A stretch of 44,564 nt of DNA from the NCBI GenBank assembly GCA_005792355.1, contig SXSC01000047.1, positions 1-44,564 of the forward strand. The letters are read 5' to 3'. Under the pieces are notes generated by a model that saw only the letters and a program-made list of their open reading frames with translations, had not been told where the DNA came from and did no database searches. The stretch is from Opitutaceae bacterium. Lineage in GTDB: Bacteria > Verrucomicrobiota > Verrucomicrobiia > Opitutales > Opitutaceae. Shown in pieces: positions 1-8,501 of this stretch (within the stretch, counting starts at the first letter, position 1; every line of letters begins with the position of its first letter). Position numbers and translations under genes: made by a program.

Positions 1-322
1 CGATGACTTCGCGGGAGACGAGCGAATAGCGCATGCCGGGCGTGCCCATGCTGATGCCGTCGGAGACGGTGATCGTGCCGAAGATGATGGCCTTGCCGCC
101 GGCGGCGTTGGCCCCCGACTCGGCTTCGCGGGCGAGCTGGTCAATGTGCATGTTGCAGGGCGTGACCATGCTCCAGGTGGACGCGATGCCGACGATGGGT
201 TTCTTGAAGTCTTCGTCGGTGAAGCCGACGGGGCGAAGCATGGAGCGGGCGCCGGCGCGGCTGGGGCCGTCGGTGATGACGGACGAATGAGGACGAAGAG
301 GATCGGGTTTGGAAGCGCTCAT
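1..322 (-). CDS. ilvD: Dihydroxy-acid dehydratase, N-terminal part (runs off window)
   Basis: This is the first 107 codons of IlvD, which dehydrates 2,3-dihydroxy-3-methylbutanoate and its isoleucine counterpart to 2-keto acids in branched-chain amino acid synthesis. The translated start carries the family's opening ([15 protein letters not shown] near residues 17-30), the TPCNMH motif near residue 56 whose Cys is an iron-sulfur cluster ligand in the family, and the [20 protein letters not shown] stretch near 82-101. The gene reads leftward off the window edge, so the rest cannot be judged. It is divergent from scpB. The ATG at 322 fits the family N-terminus. Confidence 0.93.
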   Translation of the reverse strand, partial: MSASKPDPLRPHSSVITDGPSRAGARSMLRPVGFTDEDFKKPIVGIASTWSMVTPCNMHIDQLAREAESGANAAGGKAIIFGTITVSDGISMGTPGMRYSLVSREVI

Positions 323-473
323 GAGAAGGTGAGTGAAAGTGAGAGTAAAAGAGCCGGCAGCGAACCAAGCCGGGCGGGGCTCGGCAAGTGCGGAACCAAC
401 ATCTTCGGCAGATCCCAAAATCGGGTTGCATGTGCCCGCAGCGCATCGCATGACTCGACCCGATTTTATCCGC

Positions 474-1358
474 ATGGCATTCAATCTTACGAAAGTGCTG
501 AAGGCGTTGCTGCTGTCGTCGAGCCAACCGCTCGCGATCAAGGACATCCAGGCGGCCTTCCTCCGTTTTCACGAACAGGCCACGCTGCTGCCCCTGGTCG
601 CGACCACGGCGGGCGAGGGCGAACCGCCGGGAGCAGGCGGAGAAGGCGTGCCGGGACCGGTGGGTTCCGAGGCGGACGGGATGCCCCCGCTGGCGGAAGA
701 GGTTGCCGAGGTCTTTGTCGAGACTCCGGCACAGGATCCGGAGCTCTATGCGGACGTGCCCTCGCTGATCACGATCACGCAGATTCGCGAGGCGATGGAT
801 CAAATCGCGTTGGAGTTGCGCGCGGCGGACGAGGGCCTGCTGCTGATCGAGGGCAACGCGGGCTACCGGCTGGTGACCCAGCCGAGATTTGCGCGCTGGG
901 TGCGAATCCTGCGCCAGGAACCGCCGCCCGTGAAGTTGAGCCAGTCGTCGATTGAAACGCTGGCCGTCGTCGCGTATCGCCAGCCGGTTACGCGGGGAGA
1001 GATCGAGACCATCCGTGGCGTGTCGGCGGAAGCCGGAATCAACCGCCTGCTGGAACGTGATCTCATTTACATCGTGGGGCGCGCAGACACTCCGGGCCGA
1101 CCCATCCAGTACGGGACGACGGATCATTTCCTGGAATTTGTCGGGGTGAAGTCGCTCGATGAGCTGCCGGCATCGGATGTACTGTCTTCGCGCCAGATCG
1201 ACGAGTGGTTGAAAAACTCTTCAAACGCCCATGCGCCCACCGACACGGACATGGGCCTCTCCGACGAACAGTTGCCGCTCGAGGCCGGGTTTCCACCGCT
1301 GACGCTGGAGCGTCCGGTCCCGGCGGAACCGCCAGCCGTCCCGGCGGAGCCCTCCTGA
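474..1358 (+). CDS. scpB: Segregation and condensation protein B (ScpB)
   Basis: ScpB pairs with ScpA and SMC to form bacterial condensin, acting in chromosome compaction and segregation in the cytoplasm. The N-terminus ([16 protein letters not shown]) and the second winged-helix signature ([20 protein letters not shown], roughly residues 158-177) are diagnostic. Chosen start is the ATG at 474, which places the first conserved helix at the terminus; an in-frame ATG at 450 and one further upstream are possible, but the upstream extension is not ScpB-like. The protein is about 294 residues, longer than the usual ~200: a Gly/Pro/Glu-rich stretch of about 55 residues sits between the two conserved parts of the first winged-helix domain, and there is a Pro-rich tail. 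No scpA is seen next to it. It ends one base before pheA starts, suggesting co-transcription. Confidence 0.9.
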   Translation: MAFNLTKVLKALLLSSSQPLAIKDIQAAFLRFHEQATLLPLVATTAGEGEPPGAGGEGVPGPVGSEADGMPPLAEEVAEVFVETPAQDPELYADVPSLITITQIREAMDQIALELRAADEGLLLIEGNAGYRLVTQPRFARWVRILRQEPPPVKLSQSSIETLAVVAYRQPVTRGEIETIRGVSAEAGINRLLERDLIYIVGRADTPGRPIQYGTTDHFLEFVGVKSLDELPASDVLSSRQIDEWLKNSSNAHAPTDTDMGLSDEQLPLEAGFPPLTLERPVPAEPPAVPAEPS

Positions 1359-1359
1359 C

Positions 1360-2439
1360 ATGCAACTCGAACCCATTCGCGAGAAGATCGACCAGCTCGA
1401 CCGGAAGCTCGTCGAATTGCTGAATCAGCGGCTCGCGCTGGCGGCTGAAATTGGCCGGGTGAAACGCGATGCCGGAGGCCAGATTTACGTGGCGGAACGC
1501 GAAGACGCGGTGCTGCGCAAAATCTCCAGCCAAAATACGGGTCCGATCAAGAACGAGGCCTTGCAGGCGATCTACCGCGAGATCATGTCGGCGGCGATCG
1601 CCCTCGAGAAACCGTTGCTCATCGCCTATCTCGGCCCCGAGGCGAGCAACACGCACGCCGCGGCGCTGAAGAAGTTTGGCGCCAGCGTGGACTATCATGC
1701 GATGGGGACGGTCAGCGACATCTTCACCGCGGTCGAAAAAGGCGAGACCGACTACGCGGTGATTCCGATCGAGAATTCCACCGAAGGCTCCGTGCGCGAG
1801 GCCCTCGACAGTTTCGTCGAGAGCGACCTCAAGATTGTGGCGCAGATCTACCTCGAGATAAACCACGCGCTCATCTCCAATTCTTCCCTGGAAAACATCG
1901 TCCGCGTGTACTCGAAGGATCAGGCGCTGGCGCAGTGCCGGCACTGGTTGCAGCGGCATCTGCCGCATGCGCAGCTCGTCGACGCACCGAGCACGTCGCG
2001 GGCGGTGCAAGTGGCCAAAATCGAGCCGGGCGCCGCGGCGGTGGCGGGAGAACTCGCGGCCGAGCACTACGGGGTGCCAATTGTGGAGCGCAACATTCAG
2101 GACAAGGCCGACAACACGACGCGGTTCTTCGTGCTCGGCCGGAAGGCCTCCGGCCCGGTGGGTGAGGGCAAAGATCTCACCAGCCTTGTGGTTTCGCTGG
2201 GCGACGAGGCGGCGTCACATTCCGGCGCGTTGTTAAAAATGCTGATGCCGCTCGCCGAGCGCGGAATCAACCTCTCGAAGATTGAGTCCCGGCCGAGCAA
2301 GAAGCGGCCGTGGGACTATTACTTTTTCCTCGATGTGACGGGGCACTATGAGGACCCCGGCATGAAACAGGCGCTTGCCGAGCTGAAGAAATTTTGTCCG
2401 CTGGTGAAGTGGCTCGGCAGTTATCCAGGGGTCGGCTGA
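1360..2439 (+). CDS. pheA: Bifunctional chorismate mutase / prephenate dehydratase (P-protein)
   Basis: A P-protein converting chorismate to prephenate and then phenylpyruvate for phenylalanine synthesis. Residues 1-85 form the AroQ-type chorismate mutase helix bundle (IDQLDRKLVELLNQRLALA), residues about 87-262 the prephenate dehydratase domain with the NTTRFFV catalytic motif at 252-258, and residues about 275-355 an ACT regulatory domain with the ESRP motif at 309-312 (SKIESRPSKK), which binds phenylalanine in the family. Length 359 is normal. The start is one base after the scpB stop. Feedback inhibition by phenylalanine is expected from the intact ACT domain (family knowledge, not shown here). 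Confidence 0.95.
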   Translation: MQLEPIREKIDQLDRKLVELLNQRLALAAEIGRVKRDAGGQIYVAEREDAVLRKISSQNTGPIKNEALQAIYREIMSAAIALEKPLLIAYLGPEASNTHAAALKKFGASVDYHAMGTVSDIFTAVEKGETDYAVIPIENSTEGSVREALDSFVESDLKIVAQIYLEINHALISNSSLENIVRVYSKDQALAQCRHWLQRHLPHAQLVDAPSTSRAVQVAKIEPGAAAVAGELAAEHYGVPIVERNIQDKADNTTRFFVLGRKASGPVGEGKDLTSLVVSLGDEAASHSGALLKMLMPLAERGINLSKIESRPSKKRPWDYYFFLDVTGHYEDPGMKQALAELKKFCPLVKWLGSYPGVG

Positions 2440-2495
2440 GCGGCGCCGGAGCTTGCGACGCAGCCAGCGCGGCCTTGAGCGGAACGATTCCGCGA

Positions 2496-2543
2496 GGTGG
2501 AGCCCGTAGTCCCCAACGAGCCAATTTGAAAGCGTACGGCTCA
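2496..2543. repeat. Interspersed repeat, copy A (half element)
   Basis: 48 bases matching 26542-26589 at 42 of 48 positions by eye, in the same orientation. It lies between the pheA stop and the stop of the convergent small membrane protein gene. The hairpin half present in copy B (26591-26612) is missing here. See the findings for the family. Confidence 0.7.
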
Positions 2544-2882
2544 GCGCGAACTGATCATGAAGTACAGTGCGGTGACGCCGAGTGCGGTCAGCACGACGGC
2601 GGCGGCGAGATACAGAAAGCAACCTCGGCGCAGGTCGCGCTGCACCGCACCGGGGGACGAGCGGTAGCGGTCGATGATCGCCTCAACCTCAGGCGACGCG
2701 GGTGGTCCGGCCCCGGGAATTGGGGCGGGCGGAGTTGGGACCGGGCCCGGCGCCGGCGCGGCCGCTGGGGCCGGAGGTTCGCCGGATCGATCGGCGGCGG
2801 TGGCGATTTCACCGTCGAGCCATGCGAGGTGTTCCGTGAGCAGGGCACGCTGACGACGAAGTTCGGCGAGGCGGTCGGGCAT
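2541..2882 (-). CDS. Small single-pass membrane protein, unknown function
   Basis: A 113-residue protein I do not recognise. From the ATG at 2882 it has a charged, probably coiled helix (RLAELRRQRALLTEHLAWLD, residues 4-23), a Pro/Ala-rich linker (about 35-65), a short charged helix with EVEAIIDRYRSSPGAVQRDL, and one hydrophobic segment near the C-terminus (FLYLAAAVVLTALGVTALYF). A C-terminal anchor with a cytoplasmic domain is the likely arrangement. The frame stays open upstream to 3020, but that part crosses the rpmA terminator and is Arg/Pro-rich, so the later start is preferred. No Shine-Dalgarno is visible. Confidence 0.55.
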   Translation of the reverse strand: MPDRLAELRRQRALLTEHLAWLDGEIATAADRSGEPPAPAAAPAPGPVPTPPAPIPGAGPPASPEVEAIIDRYRSSPGAVQRDLRRGCFLYLAAAVVLTALGVTALYFMISSR

Positions 2883-3004
2883 CGGGGGGGGACATTGAGC
2901 GCGCGAACGATTTCCGGCAAGCCCCGGGGTCGGGAGCGAGGCCGCTGGACGCGCATGCCGGGCGGCTGGCGTCCAGCGGCACGAGATCCGCCTAAACTGG
3001 GCAC

Positions 3005-3031
3005 AAAAAAGGCCGGTCAAAGACCGGCCTT
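3005..3031 (-). terminator. Intrinsic terminator of rplU-rpmA
   Basis: A perfect 10-bp stem (3009-3018 with 3022-3031) closed by a 3-base loop, followed on the minus strand by a run of six T (3005-3010, two of them in the stem). It lies 25 bases past the rpmA stop, the classic position for a rho-independent terminator. Confidence 0.9.
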
Positions 3032-3055
3032 GGCAAATTGGCTGGGGCGCCCAGT

Positions 3056-3301
3056 TCAGGCGGTTACAACGGCGACCTTGCGGTGCACCCTGTCGAATTT
3101 CACGATGCCATCCGTCAGCGCAAACAGGGTGAAATCGCGGCCGAGACCGACGTTCTTTCCCGGGTGCAGCTTGGTGCCGCGCTGACGGACGATGATGTTG
3201 CCAGCGATGACGGACTGGCCGCCAAAGAGCTTAACGCCCAATCGCTTCGAGTGACTCTCGCGACCGTTGCTGGATGTTCCCTGACCTTTCTTGTGCGCCA
3301 T
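3056..3301 (-). CDS. rpmA: Large ribosomal subunit protein bL27
   Basis: bL27 of the 50S subunit; its N-terminal tail reaches the peptidyl transferase centre. The 81-residue product begins [20 protein letters not shown], continues with [20 protein letters not shown] and [12 protein letters not shown], all typical. The N-terminus begins at the mature-type AHKKG sequence, so no cleavable extension of the Firmicutes type is present. It follows rplU by 14 bases and has one of the few clear Shine-Dalgarno sites in the window. Confidence 0.97.
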   Translation of the reverse strand: MAHKKGQGTSSNGRESHSKRLGVKLFGGQSVIAGNIIVRQRGTKLHPGKNVGLGRDFTLFALTDGIVKFDRVHRKVAVVTA

Positions 3302-3311
3302 GGCGTGATGT

Positions 3312-3317
3312 CTCCTT
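3312..3317 (-). promoter_or_regulatory. Ribosome binding site of rpmA, overlapping the rplU stop
   Basis: AAGGAG on the minus strand, 10 bases before the rpmA ATG. Its first bases are shared with the rplU TAA stop codon (3316-3318), an arrangement that suits translational coupling of the two ribosomal protein genes. Most other starts in this window lack such a motif. Confidence 0.7.
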
Positions 3318-3630
3318 AAGCGTTAATCGAATTGATCTTGATGACAGAAAGTTCCTGGCGATGGCCGCGTTTCCGCTCCATGCCCTTGCGCTTCTTCTTC
3401 TTAAAAACGATGACCTTGTCACCGCGTTTGTTCTCGAGAATGGTGGCCGACACCGAGGCGCCCGAAAGGGTGGGCTTGCCCACCTTGTAGGATTCGCCTT
3501 CGCCGGCCGCCAAAACGTCCTTAATCTCGATAGTGGAGCCCTTTTCGGTGCCGGGATAGCGGTTGACGATGAGAATGTCTCCCTCAGTCACAGTGAACTG
3601 CTGGCCTTGGGTTTTGATGGTCGCTTTCAT
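3316..3630 (-). CDS. rplU: Large ribosomal subunit protein bL21
   Basis: bL21, a 50S protein that contacts 23S rRNA. The 104-residue product has the family's N-terminal beta strand ([18 protein letters not shown]) and the C-terminal basic region ([20 protein letters not shown]) followed by the short [13 protein letters not shown] end. It is the first gene of the rplU-rpmA pair, the usual order in bacteria. No Shine-Dalgarno is evident before the ATG at 3630. Confidence 0.96.
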   Translation of the reverse strand: MKATIKTQGQQFTVTEGDILIVNRYPGTEKGSTIEIKDVLAAGEGESYKVGKPTLSGASVSATILENKRGDKVIVFKKKKRKGMERKRGHRQELSVIKINSINA

Positions 3631-3644
3631 GAATAAAACCGGGG

Positions 3645-3673
3645 ACTAAGCTGTTTCGAGAAAGTTAAGGCAA
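3645..3673 (-). promoter_or_regulatory. Possible rplU promoter
   Basis: On the minus strand TTGCCT (3668-3673) and CTTAGT (3645-3650) are separated by 17 bases, just upstream of rplU. The -35-like box resembles TTGCTT before tRNA-Ala (24081-24086); the -10 box is weak. Tentative. Confidence 0.3.
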
Positions 3674-3725
3674 GGATTATTTCGCGCGAAACGCGGCAGA
3701 TTTTCACGTCGCCGCAAAGTCGCGG

Positions 3726-4643
3726 TCAACCGGCCGTCACCGGCTCGGGAAACTCGGCGATTTCCGCGTGCGCCGCGTTGGCGGCGGCATAAGGCAGCGA
3801 CCACCCGACGGCATCGCGCCAACTCAGACCAAGATTGAAGCGAGCATGGAGAGCACCGGCGAGCATGACGTCCCCCGAGCCAGTGGCGGAAACCTGGCGC
3901 ACCACCGGGGTCGGAATTGTTTCCGGATTGTGGTGTTCGGCCATGAACCACAGTGGTCCGGCGCCATCGCTCACCGCCCAGCGGAGAGCCCGGAATTTTT
4001 CGCGGGCCAGACGCAGGAGTTCGCCCGTCGAGACGTTGGATGATTGCGGGAAGAGCGACAGCAACTCGGTGCGATTGATGCGGACGAGCGCGGCGGCTTC
4101 ATTCGCCAGCCACGTCAGTGGCGGGCCGTAGGTGTCGACGACGAGCGGGCCGCGCTCGGGCCAGCGATGAAACGCGTCACGCAGCACGTCGAAGGCGGAC
4201 GACTCCCAGCCCGGGATGCTGCCACAAACCGCCAGAACGGAACCGGTGGGAACCTGGCGGAGCGCCTCGGCGCAGGCGCGAATCGCCGCGGGATCCGGCG
4301 TGGCATCGAGGCCGAGAAACGTCGTTTCAGACTGCCCGGCCGCGCGGACGACCAAGCCGGTGCGGGTCGGCGTCGTCGTGGCAAACGTCCGCAGGGAAAA
4401 CTTGCGGGAGCGGAGCCAGGCCTCGCACTCGGCGCCGGTCGGCCCCCCGATGAAGCAGAGCGCGGTGTTGGGCGCGCCGAGCCGCGTGAGCATCTTGGCG
4501 ACGTTGATCCCCTTGCCTCCAACTTGGAACGACTCCGACGTGGCCCGCTGGGTGGCGCCCGCCGTCCAGCGGTCGAACACCTGCGTGCGTTCGGCGAGGA
4601 GGTTTCCCGTGAGGGTGAAAACATGCGGTGAATCAGCGGTCAT
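3726..4643 (-). CDS. PfkB-family sugar kinase, 1-phosphofructokinase / tagatose-6-phosphate kinase type
   Basis: A ribokinase-fold kinase of about 305 residues, closest in style to FruK/LacC, which phosphorylate sugar phosphates with ATP. The first PfkB signature is GGKGINVAKMLTRLG (from residue 42), binding the sugar; the second is ATGSGDVMLAGAL with the catalytic-base Asp at about 258 (GSGD instead of the usual GAGD). The ATG at 4643 gives a normal N-terminus (TADSPHVFTLTGN); the frame stays open upstream but inside the MFS gene. Its start overlaps the MFS transporter's end by 11 bases, implying translational coupling and perhaps uptake and phosphorylation of one sugar. The substrate cannot be told from sequence. 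Confidence 0.85.
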   Translation of the reverse strand: MTADSPHVFTLTGNLLAERTQVFDRWTAGATQRATSESFQVGGKGINVAKMLTRLGAPNTALCFIGGPTGAECEAWLRSRKFSLRTFATTTPTRTGLVVRAAGQSETTFLGLDATPDPAAIRACAEALRQVPTGSVLAVCGSIPGWESSAFDVLRDAFHRWPERGPLVVDTYGPPLTWLANEAAALVRINRTELLSLFPQSSNVSTGELLRLAREKFRALRWAVSDGAGPLWFMAEHHNPETIPTPVVRQVSATGSGDVMLAGALHARFNLGLSWRDAVGWSLPYAAANAAHAEIAEFPEPVTAG

Positions 4644-6084
4644 CCTTTTGAGCGCGGTAGAAGACATAGTTGACGAGGAAGCTGAGGCCGAACACGCCGC
4701 TGAGCGTACGGATGTTTCGCATCGCGCCAAACACCATTGTGAGCGAACTCGCCCGCGGCTCCGGCACGCGCAAGAGGAGGGTGCACCCGAGCAGTGCGAG
4801 CACCGGCTGGAGCAGAAAGCACACATGGTGGACGGCGAGAGCATCGCTCCAACGCGCCAATGCCCAGGTCAGCACCGCTCCGCCCGTGATCGGCGCGATG
4901 GCGGCGACGAGCGACGTGGTGGCGAGGTTGATCCCGATCGCGAGATTCTTGGCCTCCAGCGGAATCAGCCGAAGCAGGATCGTGAATTGCCCGAGGATGA
5001 ATCCGGCGCTGGTCGCGCCACCCCAAATCCACATCGCATAAAGAATGTTCCGGTTATCCGGTGTCAGAAGGCACCAGAGAAAACTCTGGCCCTGCCAGAG
5101 GATGAGCGAAAACGTCATCACTGACTTGTTGCCAAAGCGGTCGAGCAGATGGCCCCACGCCGGCAGCGAAAGCGCACCGCTGAGCTGTGCCAGCGTCGCC
5201 ATCAGTCCCACATCCCAGGCGGACAGGCCGAGCTGATCGAACATGAAGACGTGGTAAAACGGGCCGAAACAATTCGCGGCGAACGACCACACCGCGCCGA
5301 ACGCGATGAAAATGAGGAGGGACCGGGCGCGGAGGACGACGCCAATTTGCTCGCGGATCGAAATGGCCGGGGCGACGACCTGTTGCCGCGGCCGGGCCGG
5401 AATGCTCCATTGCCAGCGCAGGGAAAACACCCGCATCACCACCGCGCCGACGATGAGGAACTGGAAAACGGGGATCGCATAGTTCCACCGCGCCAGCGCC
5501 CAGCCAGTGACGAGTAGAAAGGTCAGCGTCGAGATCTGCAGCGTGGCGTTGCGACGGCCAAAATATTTCCCTCGGAGGCGATATGGCACCCATTCCTGAA
5601 TCCAGGCGTTCCACGACACGCCGGCCACCGCCCCAAAACAACTCGTGACGAGAAACCACGCGATCAGCCAATGGCCGGCCGCCGTCGGATCGTCGCGCGG
5701 AATCCACGAGAGCAATACGCCCAGCGCCGCCCACGCCATGAGATGGAGCGTGGCGGCCGTGACACAGACCGTCTTCGGCGGCCGCCACTTGGCGAGGATC
5801 GGCGCGAAGAAAATCTGGATGAAATTCCCCACGAACGGCAGGGCGCTGATGAGGCCGATGGTCGTCATCGGGAGCACGTAGGCCTTGGCCAGCAGCGCCG
5901 TCATGAATACGTTCACCGGGAGCGACATCGTCACAATCGGCATCGCCATGATGCCCTCCGCCGTGCAGAGCCGGAGGGAGCGGAGGAGATCGACCTTGTG
6001 CTGCTGCGCGGTGGCGCGCGTGGCGGTGGCGTTCACGAGGTTCTTGCTCCGCAAGACCCCAAGATGGCGGGAGCGGCATTCCAA
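4633..6084 (-). CDS. Major facilitator superfamily transporter
   Basis: A 483-residue integral inner-membrane transporter with about 12 hydrophobic segments. The loop between helices 2 and 3 carries FAPILAKWRPPKTV, and a second repeat begins near the middle after the polar RPRQQVVAPAISIREQ loop. The loop VPYRLRGKYFGRRNATLQIS is typical of an MFS subfamily common in Verrucomicrobia and Planctomycetes and often annotated simply as MFS transporter. Substrate unknown; its 11-base overlap with the downstream PfkB kinase suggests a sugar or sugar derivative. The start at 6084 leaves a 40-residue cytoplasmic tail, so a later start is possible. It is divergent from the glycosylase gene, 59 bases apart. 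Confidence 0.85.
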   Translation of the reverse strand: MECRSRHLGVLRSKNLVNATATRATAQQHKVDLLRSLRLCTAEGIMAMPIVTMSLPVNVFMTALLAKAYVLPMTTIGLISALPFVGNFIQIFFAPILAKWRPPKTVCVTAATLHLMAWAALGVLLSWIPRDDPTAAGHWLIAWFLVTSCFGAVAGVSWNAWIQEWVPYRLRGKYFGRRNATLQISTLTFLLVTGWALARWNYAIPVFQFLIVGAVVMRVFSLRWQWSIPARPRQQVVAPAISIREQIGVVLRARSLLIFIAFGAVWSFAANCFGPFYHVFMFDQLGLSAWDVGLMATLAQLSGALSLPAWGHLLDRFGNKSVMTFSLILWQGQSFLWCLLTPDNRNILYAMWIWGGATSAGFILGQFTILLRLIPLEAKNLAIGINLATTSLVAAIAPITGGAVLTWALARWSDALAVHHVCFLLQPVLALLGCTLLLRVPEPRASSLTMVFGAMRNIRTLSGVFGLSFLVNYVFYRAQKDDR

Positions 6085-6143
6085 AGTATCCTTGCGGTGG
6101 GCACGGCGCGGCAGCAGTTCATCGGTGATAGAAATACATTCGG

Positions 6144-6839
6144 ATGAGATCGAGGGTTGAAGCGAAAACGCTGCAAGCGAAGAAAACGGTTGCGCTCGCC
6201 CGCTGGCTGCTGGGCAAGCATCTCGTGCGCCGTTTCGCCGATGGACGCGTCGCGGCGCGCCTCATCGTCGAAACCGAGGCGTACGACGGGGAAAAGGACC
6301 TCGCCTGTCACGCGCGCGTCGGCCGGACGGGGCGCACGGAGGTGATGTATGCCGCAGGCGGTGTTTGGTACGTCTATCTCTGCTATGGCATTCATGAAAT
6401 GCTCAACCTTGTGGTTGGCCCGCGCGACTGGCCGGCGGCGGTGCTGATCCGCGGAATCGAAGGTGCGATCGGTCCGGGCCGCGTGACGCGGAGCCTGACG
6501 ATCAACCGCAGCGTGAACCGCACGTCGGCCTGCGATGCGTCGGCCGGCCTTTGGATCGAGGATCGGGGCGTGCGCGTGCCGCGACACGCGGTGGTGGCGG
6601 CGCCCCGCGTGGGAGTTGATTACGCCGGGCCAGTTTGGGCGTCCAAGCCGTGGAGATTCACGCTCAACCTCGGAGCGATGGATCCAACGACCGCAGCACT
6701 TCGTCGAGTGAAATCGAGCGGAGATCGTCGTCGCGCCGGATCACCCGGACATGAGGCGCCGGGGGCGCCCACATCGCGGGGTTGGTCGGTCCGAACAGCA
6801 GCAGGCAGGGTGCGCCGCAGGCGGCAGCGAGATGACTGA
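6144..6839 (+). CDS. DNA-3-methyladenine glycosylase (AAG/MPG family)
   Basis: A base-excision repair enzyme that removes alkylated purines. The family core is complete: ETEAYDGEKDLACHA (residues 44-57), where the family's catalytic Glu and conserved His lie, VMYAAGGVWYVYLCYGIHEM (67-86), GPGRVTRSLTI (110-120) and APRVGVDYAGP...KPWRF (153-172). The family normally ends just after WRF. Here the frame runs on for about 59 more residues, Arg/Gly-rich and unlike the family, because no stop occurs before 6837; this tail lies entirely over the 3' end of the convergent glycosyltransferase gene. The core is certain; the tail is likely a by-product of a lost stop codon. Confidence 0.92.
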   Translation: MRSRVEAKTLQAKKTVALARWLLGKHLVRRFADGRVAARLIVETEAYDGEKDLACHARVGRTGRTEVMYAAGGVWYVYLCYGIHEMLNLVVGPRDWPAAVLIRGIEGAIGPGRVTRSLTINRSVNRTSACDASAGLWIEDRGVRVPRHAVVAAPRVGVDYAGPVWASKPWRFTLNLGAMDPTTAALRRVKSSGDRRRAGSPGHEAPGAPTSRGWSVRTAAGRVRRRRQRDD

Positions 6840-7539
6840 CGCCAGAGTCGTGTCCGACGAAAAACCGGCAGGCCGACAAGCGATCACTGAGTTCGTCGAG
6901 CGGCAGATTTTCCAGTCGCGAGATTCCCGGCAGGTCGACTTTCGCCCAGTGGTTGATTTCGGCTTCGCCGAGCACGACTGAAACCGGGGCCGGCAGCCGC
7001 GCGATCAGTTCGAGCCAGCGATCCTGCGGCCAGTTCTTGCGCGGCGAACCGCTGCCGGGGTGAACGACGATGGGCCGCAGGGCGTCGCCCGGTTCCTTTC
7101 CACGGTCTGCGAAACGATGGCAATACTCGCGTGTTTCCAGACCGAGTTGGGCGAGCGGTTCGCAGTAGTGCGCCGCGGCCGGGGCTCGATCCGGCAGCGC
7201 GGCGGCCGACAGAAAAGTCTGCCCGGATCGTGGAGGAAAACGCCGCCGCAGTTCGCCGTCCGGATCGGGCCAGTAATTTATGACAAGTTCAAACTCACCG
7301 AACCACGTGGCCAGATCCGCGGGCAGCGTCGCATCGCCGTACACGGCGCTCCACCGCGCTTCATGCTGTGAATGCACGCGGTCGATCAACCCTTCCCGGC
7401 GGGCCAGCGCGGCGGCGGCGGCATTTCCCACCCATTCGATTTGTGCCGTCGGCCAACGGGCTCGCAGCAACGCCAGCGCCGGCAGCGTGACGATGAAATC
7501 GCCGAGGGCGCCGCCTCTAAGGACGAGAATCTTTCGCAT
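6664..7539 (-). CDS. Glycosyltransferase family 9 (ADP-heptose:LPS heptosyltransferase-like)
   Basis: A GT-B fold glycosyltransferase of about 291 residues resembling WaaC/WaaF/WaaQ, which add heptose to the lipopolysaccharide core at the inner membrane. The N-terminal ILVLRGGALGDFIVTLPAL, the mid-region IVVHPGSGSPRKNWPQDRW and the nucleotide-sugar site GHDSGVSHLAAACGAPCLLL followed by FGPTNPAMW are all family hallmarks. Start ATG at 7539 (RKILVLRGG); the frame is open 11 codons further but adds only Arg-rich sequence. It overlaps the end of the DUF3108-like gene by 23 bases. Exact acceptor unknown. Confidence 0.9.
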   Translation of the reverse strand: MRKILVLRGGALGDFIVTLPALALLRARWPTAQIEWVGNAAAAALARREGLIDRVHSQHEARWSAVYGDATLPADLATWFGEFELVINYWPDPDGELRRRFPPRSGQTFLSAAALPDRAPAAAHYCEPLAQLGLETREYCHRFADRGKEPGDALRPIVVHPGSGSPRKNWPQDRWLELIARLPAPVSVVLGEAEINHWAKVDLPGISRLENLPLDELSDRLSACRFFVGHDSGVSHLAAACGAPCLLLFGPTNPAMWAPPAPHVRVIRRDDDLRSISLDEVLRSLDPSLRG

Positions 7540-8314
7540 GCGGCGGCGGCGGCGAAAGCGCCGGACCCTCATACGCTTCGAGTGTGGCGGTGCCGGTGCC
7601 GATCTTGAATTCGACCTCGAATTTCACGGGCAGCCGGCGTTCGTCCTGGGAGATCCAGACGCGCACAGTGCTGCCGCGTTTGAACATGCCTTTCGGGGCC
7701 GTCTTTTCCATGCGAGGTTGCAGGACGATCGTCTGGAACTTGCCCAGCGGGGTGCGCACCTCCTCGGTCCCCGCGTGGTAAATCGTCAGCTCGTAGAAAT
7801 CAGTGTTGAAGAGGACCAACGCGTCCTGTTTTTCGCCGATCTTGAGATTCCAGCTCCGCGTTTGCAGCAAGCCCATGATCAAATCGGTGGGGTCGCCTTC
7901 GGGGATGGTCAGTTGTCGAGTTTCGCCGGGCGCTTTGCCGCCAACGTAACTGGCCTGTCGGGTGTCGTAGTCAAAGGTCACGCGGTGTTCGCTGATCTTC
8001 CCGCGCTGGTTGCTGTTTTCCTGCAGCGAGACCAGGCGGCCGGTCTTGAGATCAAAGGTCGAATTCGCCTCGGCGTCGAAGGGCAGCAACATGCGCGCGA
8101 TCCTTCGGGTGCTGGTCAGGGCGGTGACCACGAGTTGCGGTCCGCCAGCGGATGTCTGTTGGTGGGCGGAAACCTTGATTTCGCCCGCTCCCGGCACGAT
8201 GGCCCACGAGACGCGATAGGTGAGGCGCTCGCCGTCCCGCAACGGCGGGTTGGCCTTGCCGGGCGGGCCCAAGGCGGTTCCGGCCATCAGCAGAATCATC
8301 GCACGGGCAGTCAT
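7517..8314 (-). CDS. DUF3108 domain protein, exported
   Basis: About 265 residues. A short hydrophobic N-terminus (TARAMILLMAGTALGPPGKA) looks like a signal peptide; the rest has DUF3108 features: GERLTYRVSWAIVPGAGEIK near the start of the domain, TSTRRIARMLLPFDAEANST, DLKTGRLVSLQENSNQRGKI and the closing VRVWISQDERRLPVKFEVEF. DUF3108 proteins are periplasmic or outer-membrane associated and of unknown function. The start at 8314 is preferred over 8362 because it places the hydrophobic segment at the terminus. It overlaps the glycosyltransferase, so a role in envelope biogenesis is a reasonable but unproven guess. Confidence 0.8.
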   Translation of the reverse strand: MTARAMILLMAGTALGPPGKANPPLRDGERLTYRVSWAIVPGAGEIKVSAHQQTSAGGPQLVVTALTSTRRIARMLLPFDAEANSTFDLKTGRLVSLQENSNQRGKISEHRVTFDYDTRQASYVGGKAPGETRQLTIPEGDPTDLIMGLLQTRSWNLKIGEKQDALVLFNTDFYELTIYHAGTEEVRTPLGKFQTIVLQPRMEKTAPKGMFKRGSTVRVWISQDERRLPVKFEVEFKIGTGTATLEAYEGPALSPPPPHAKDSRP

Positions 8315-8501
8315 CGAGCCAGGAAAAAAAGCCTCCCAGTGCTGGATGCCGCCGGCCGGCAAGGAGGCAATCGACGCTGACGAAAGGAGCGAGGGTAAAC
8401 TGTCACCGCGACCAAGGTGCCCAATTCGTGCATGGCTTCAAACTCTACTTCTGGTTTTTTCGCAGGACGCCATGGCCACGAGAAAGGTCCGGTTCGGCCC
8501 T

